A stretch of 64,000 bases of DNA, taken from contig JAKCPI010015660.1 of assembly GCA_023213315.1 (NCBI GenBank), positions 53,171 to 117,170 of the forward strand. Reading direction: 5' to 3'. Numbering within the stretch: the stretch's first letter is position 1; the number at the start of each line of letters is the position of its first letter. Below are positions 61,811-64,000 of this stretch, piece by piece. A program made the translations under genes and the position numbers. Below the pieces are notes generated by a model, which saw only the letters and a list, made by a program, of their open reading frames with translations, was not told the DNA's origin and searched no databases. This stretch comes from Euborellia annulipes. Its lineage: Eukaryota; Arthropoda; Insecta; Dermaptera; Anisolabididae.

Positions 61811-62654
61811 TGGATGACCTTGCATTGCAACTGTAGATGATGATGTAGTACCAGAGATATAGTATGTCTGTTCTTGCTGATTTCACTTTTCTCCAAAATT
61901 ATTTAGGTTTTCATTCAACTGATTCTTGTAAATTTTTTCTCTCTAGGTCGATGACTATTGAGTCACAATATGACGTCATCTGATACAGGGATACTGAACT
62001 TGAAGGAGATAATTGACGAGATTTTGTTTTGCAAGTTGTTTCTTTGATAATATAAATTGGTCGAGTTAATTATTCAAAAATTAATGACTTTTTTTTACTC
62101 ACTTCTTCCATTTCTATGTCCAGGAGGCCTATCTTATATTTAGATCGTTTATTCATTTCACATCCTGGCAACGGGTTTAAGTTGAAAATTTAATTTAAAC
62201 CAGAAAAATAAAGTTATTTAAAAAAAAAATAGTTTAATGCTGCCGAATTGTCGTCCAATTTTTTTCCTATTAATTAATATGCAAAATTAACGGCCAATAA
62301 TCTCTTCCACTCAGCTTTATTTGAATACAAACACCTAAGTCATGTTGGTAAATAAAGTTAAGATTCGAAAAAACAAAAAGATACAAGAAAGTTTCTACTT
62401 TTACTTTCCCTATTTTTAAACAAAGGAAGAAAGAAGTTCTTAATAGTTTTCTGGAAGATAGGCAACTTAGAATTATTTATTTTCTGATATATACCTCAGA
62501 TAAACTTTTAGTTTTTGGAGTCTAAAGATGGAAGAAAAAAATGCTAATAATTTCGGACCTTAAATTTGTAATTTACCAAGAAAATTTTGAAATCGCTACA
62601 ATTTTTAATAGATTTGACCTATATTTTTCGGTAAAAAAAATTTATATCTTTAAT

Positions 62655-62772
62655 CCAAAAAATGGTTTTCACGACATGGTCTGTCGACACAAAAAATCTG
62701 GCGTGACAATCACAGAACACAACTTTCGATTACCGAAGGTAAAACTGTGCGATCAGTCACACCAGATTTTCA
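62655..62772 (+). repeat. Short copy of the terminal hairpin of the 670-bp repeat
   Basis: AAAAAATCTGGCGTGACAAT ... TTTCGATTACCGAAGGTAAA ... CAGTCACACCAGATTTT. The stem is shortened on the right. It is preceded by GGTTTTCACGACATGGTCTG, which belongs to the front half of the repeat, so the middle was deleted. Confidence 0.6.
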
Positions 62773-63002
62773 TTAGTGTTTCTTGTTGATATGAAATATC
62801 ACTGATTAATTATGATTGAGGATATCTTCACTTAAGGGATGAAGAGACGATCCTACCCAGTTGATAAAAAAATTTTTATAATATGGACCCTTTCTTGGCG
62901 AATAATCTAAAGTACCAAATCAGAGATTTTATTTCATGGAAAACTTTATTTCCTAAATATATTTTTTTTTTTTTGCTTCCTTCATTTAGTCAAATCAAAG
63001 TT

Positions 63003-63215
63003 TTAATATAAGCCTAATTCTTTAACCAAACTAAAAAGGAAAAATCTCCAAAAGCTAATTAAAAATTGATCAGAGCTATAATTAAATTCTTGTTGTTTTG
63101 AAGTCCCTTTTTGCCTGGCGCTCTGACCAGACTTGCCTTTCTCATCCGTCCTTCCCCCTCCCTGGTATCCCCCCATTTCCTTCTGCAGGTCCTCGATTGC
63201 CTTTAGACTCTTCAA
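63003..63215 (-). other. Unassigned open stretch, possible exon
   Basis: A 70-codon open frame on minus, hydrophilic in its first half (KAIEDLQKEMGGYQGG, DEKGKSGQSARQKG), with a GACAG acceptor-like site before the ATG. It might be an N-terminal exon of cwo or of another minus-strand gene, but no donor fits well and I recognise no domain. Confidence 0.15.
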
Positions 63216-64000
63216 AACAACCTGTCAGCTCTCGTTTACAGGTTCATATCTTTCTCTTTCTCTCTACCAATCCGATCGTGATTAAAATCATAATTAATGG
63301 TATTAAATTCTCGAAATTTTAATTTAAGCCCCTCGATAATCTTTAAAATTATTATTAGATAAAATCTTCAAATTTATCGATGCCGAAACAAAAAAGTCGC
63401 TGATATTTTTAGTTTATTCTATTGCACTTGTAATATTTCACAAGAAAAATATTTTAGTAGTTACGTATATTCGAGTAGCCTACAATACTTATATTACGTG
63501 TATAAATAAAACCATTACGAATGTAGTGGAGAGGCATTTTTTTGGTGAATGAAATTTCTGCATTAAATTTTTTCATAGACTATTTAATTTCTGAAGGGGT
63601 GATTGGTTCGACTTGCCTAGTTTGTTAAGACGATAGGGAACCAAAGCCATGATCTCGAGAAATTTTATTCAAACAAATTCATCAAAGAGATTCTGGAATA
63701 AAATTTTGCTCTTTTTTATCCAAAGAGTACGCACCTGCAGACTGCGCAGCGCAGAACAAAAACTGTTTGGGAATTGTGAATTGATATGAAGAGCAGGGCA
63801 GCACGCTACTGCGTTGCCCAACACGCGTGGCACTGACACCCAGAAATTTTGCGGCACGTGTCGTTTTGTACTTATTATTTTTCTTTTGTTTTGAAGACTC
63901 AAAATGTACAACACAGTCTTTGTTTTTGTGCTGAAGATGTGCGGTACAGTGCATTAGCTTAGAGCCGTAACTCAATCCAATAATCAGTTGTTTGGTCATT

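Larger units (their letters stand above)
56632..64000. other. Region upstream of the recognised cwo exons
   Basis: It holds the repeats and E-box patches listed separately, a second CTGAAGATG...CGAAAC stem-loop pair near 60,060-60,370, and a hAT-like right end (GTTGCCGACCTCTG) near 61,080. A further CACGTG is at 63,855-63,860 within a GC-richer tract. The missing 5' coding exon and transcription start of cwo should lie here or beyond the window; I could not identify them. Confidence 0.4.

Noticed and set aside
63682..63999. 105-residue minus-strand frame at the window edge
   Set aside because: Composition and lack of any recognisable domain, splice sites or continuation make it unsupported; it was also considered and dropped as the missing cwo first exon.

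Overview
This is an AT-rich, intron-rich, repeat-dense animal nuclear sequence. Short introns use GT-AG borders with T-rich acceptors. Four multi-exon protein genes can be assembled by hand with consistent splice phases: Rab3 (+), a secreted regucalcin/SMP-30-like protein (-), a pancreatic-lipase-family enzyme with a PLAT domain (+), and the bHLH-Orange repressor clockwork orange (cwo, -). The last is an arthropod-type gene, and the other three fit an arthropod. The order within arthropods cannot be settled from this window.

Layout: Rab3 occupies 1.1-5.5 kb, complete, 222 aa, with the CXC prenylation tail. It converges on the regucalcin-like gene (18.9-11.1 kb, 340 aa, complete, with a signal peptide and all four metal ligands). 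From 18.9 to 28.0 kb is a mostly repeat-filled divergent intergenic region with a probable regucalcin 5' UTR exon at 20.1 kb. The lipase runs from 28.0 to 37.9 kb (ten coding exons, 531 aa, intact Ser-Asp-His triad). From 37.9 to 46.2 kb there is no clear protein gene, only exon-like blocks that may belong to a plus-strand non-coding or micro-ORF transcript. The last six coding exons of cwo lie at 55.4-46.2 kb on the minus strand. Its first coding exon was not found, and the region up to 64 kb holds repeats plus GC-rich patches carrying paired CACGTG E-boxes.

The rest is mobile DNA, much of it with checkable insertion footprints. It includes tRNA-derived SINEs with 12-15 bp target duplications, several hAT-type MITE families with 8-bp duplications, and a pair of inverted 1.1-kb pogo-like non-autonomous elements flanked by TA, one keeping a zinc-finger tail. 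There is also a TTAA-flanked element with a hAT MITE nested inside, many foldback elements, and a roughly 670-bp family with hairpins at both ends. A foldback element in a cwo intron contains 160-bp tandem repeats.

The four genes do not form a pathway. Rab3 acts in synaptic vesicle exocytosis, the regucalcin-like protein and the lipase are secreted metabolic enzymes, and cwo is a circadian transcriptional repressor. The most unusual material is the 160-bp-repeat foldback element, the pogo-like pair with repeated subterminal GAGCG..ATTACCC boxes, and a stem-loop motif (CTGAAGATG...CGAAACG) that recurs in unrelated foldback elements.
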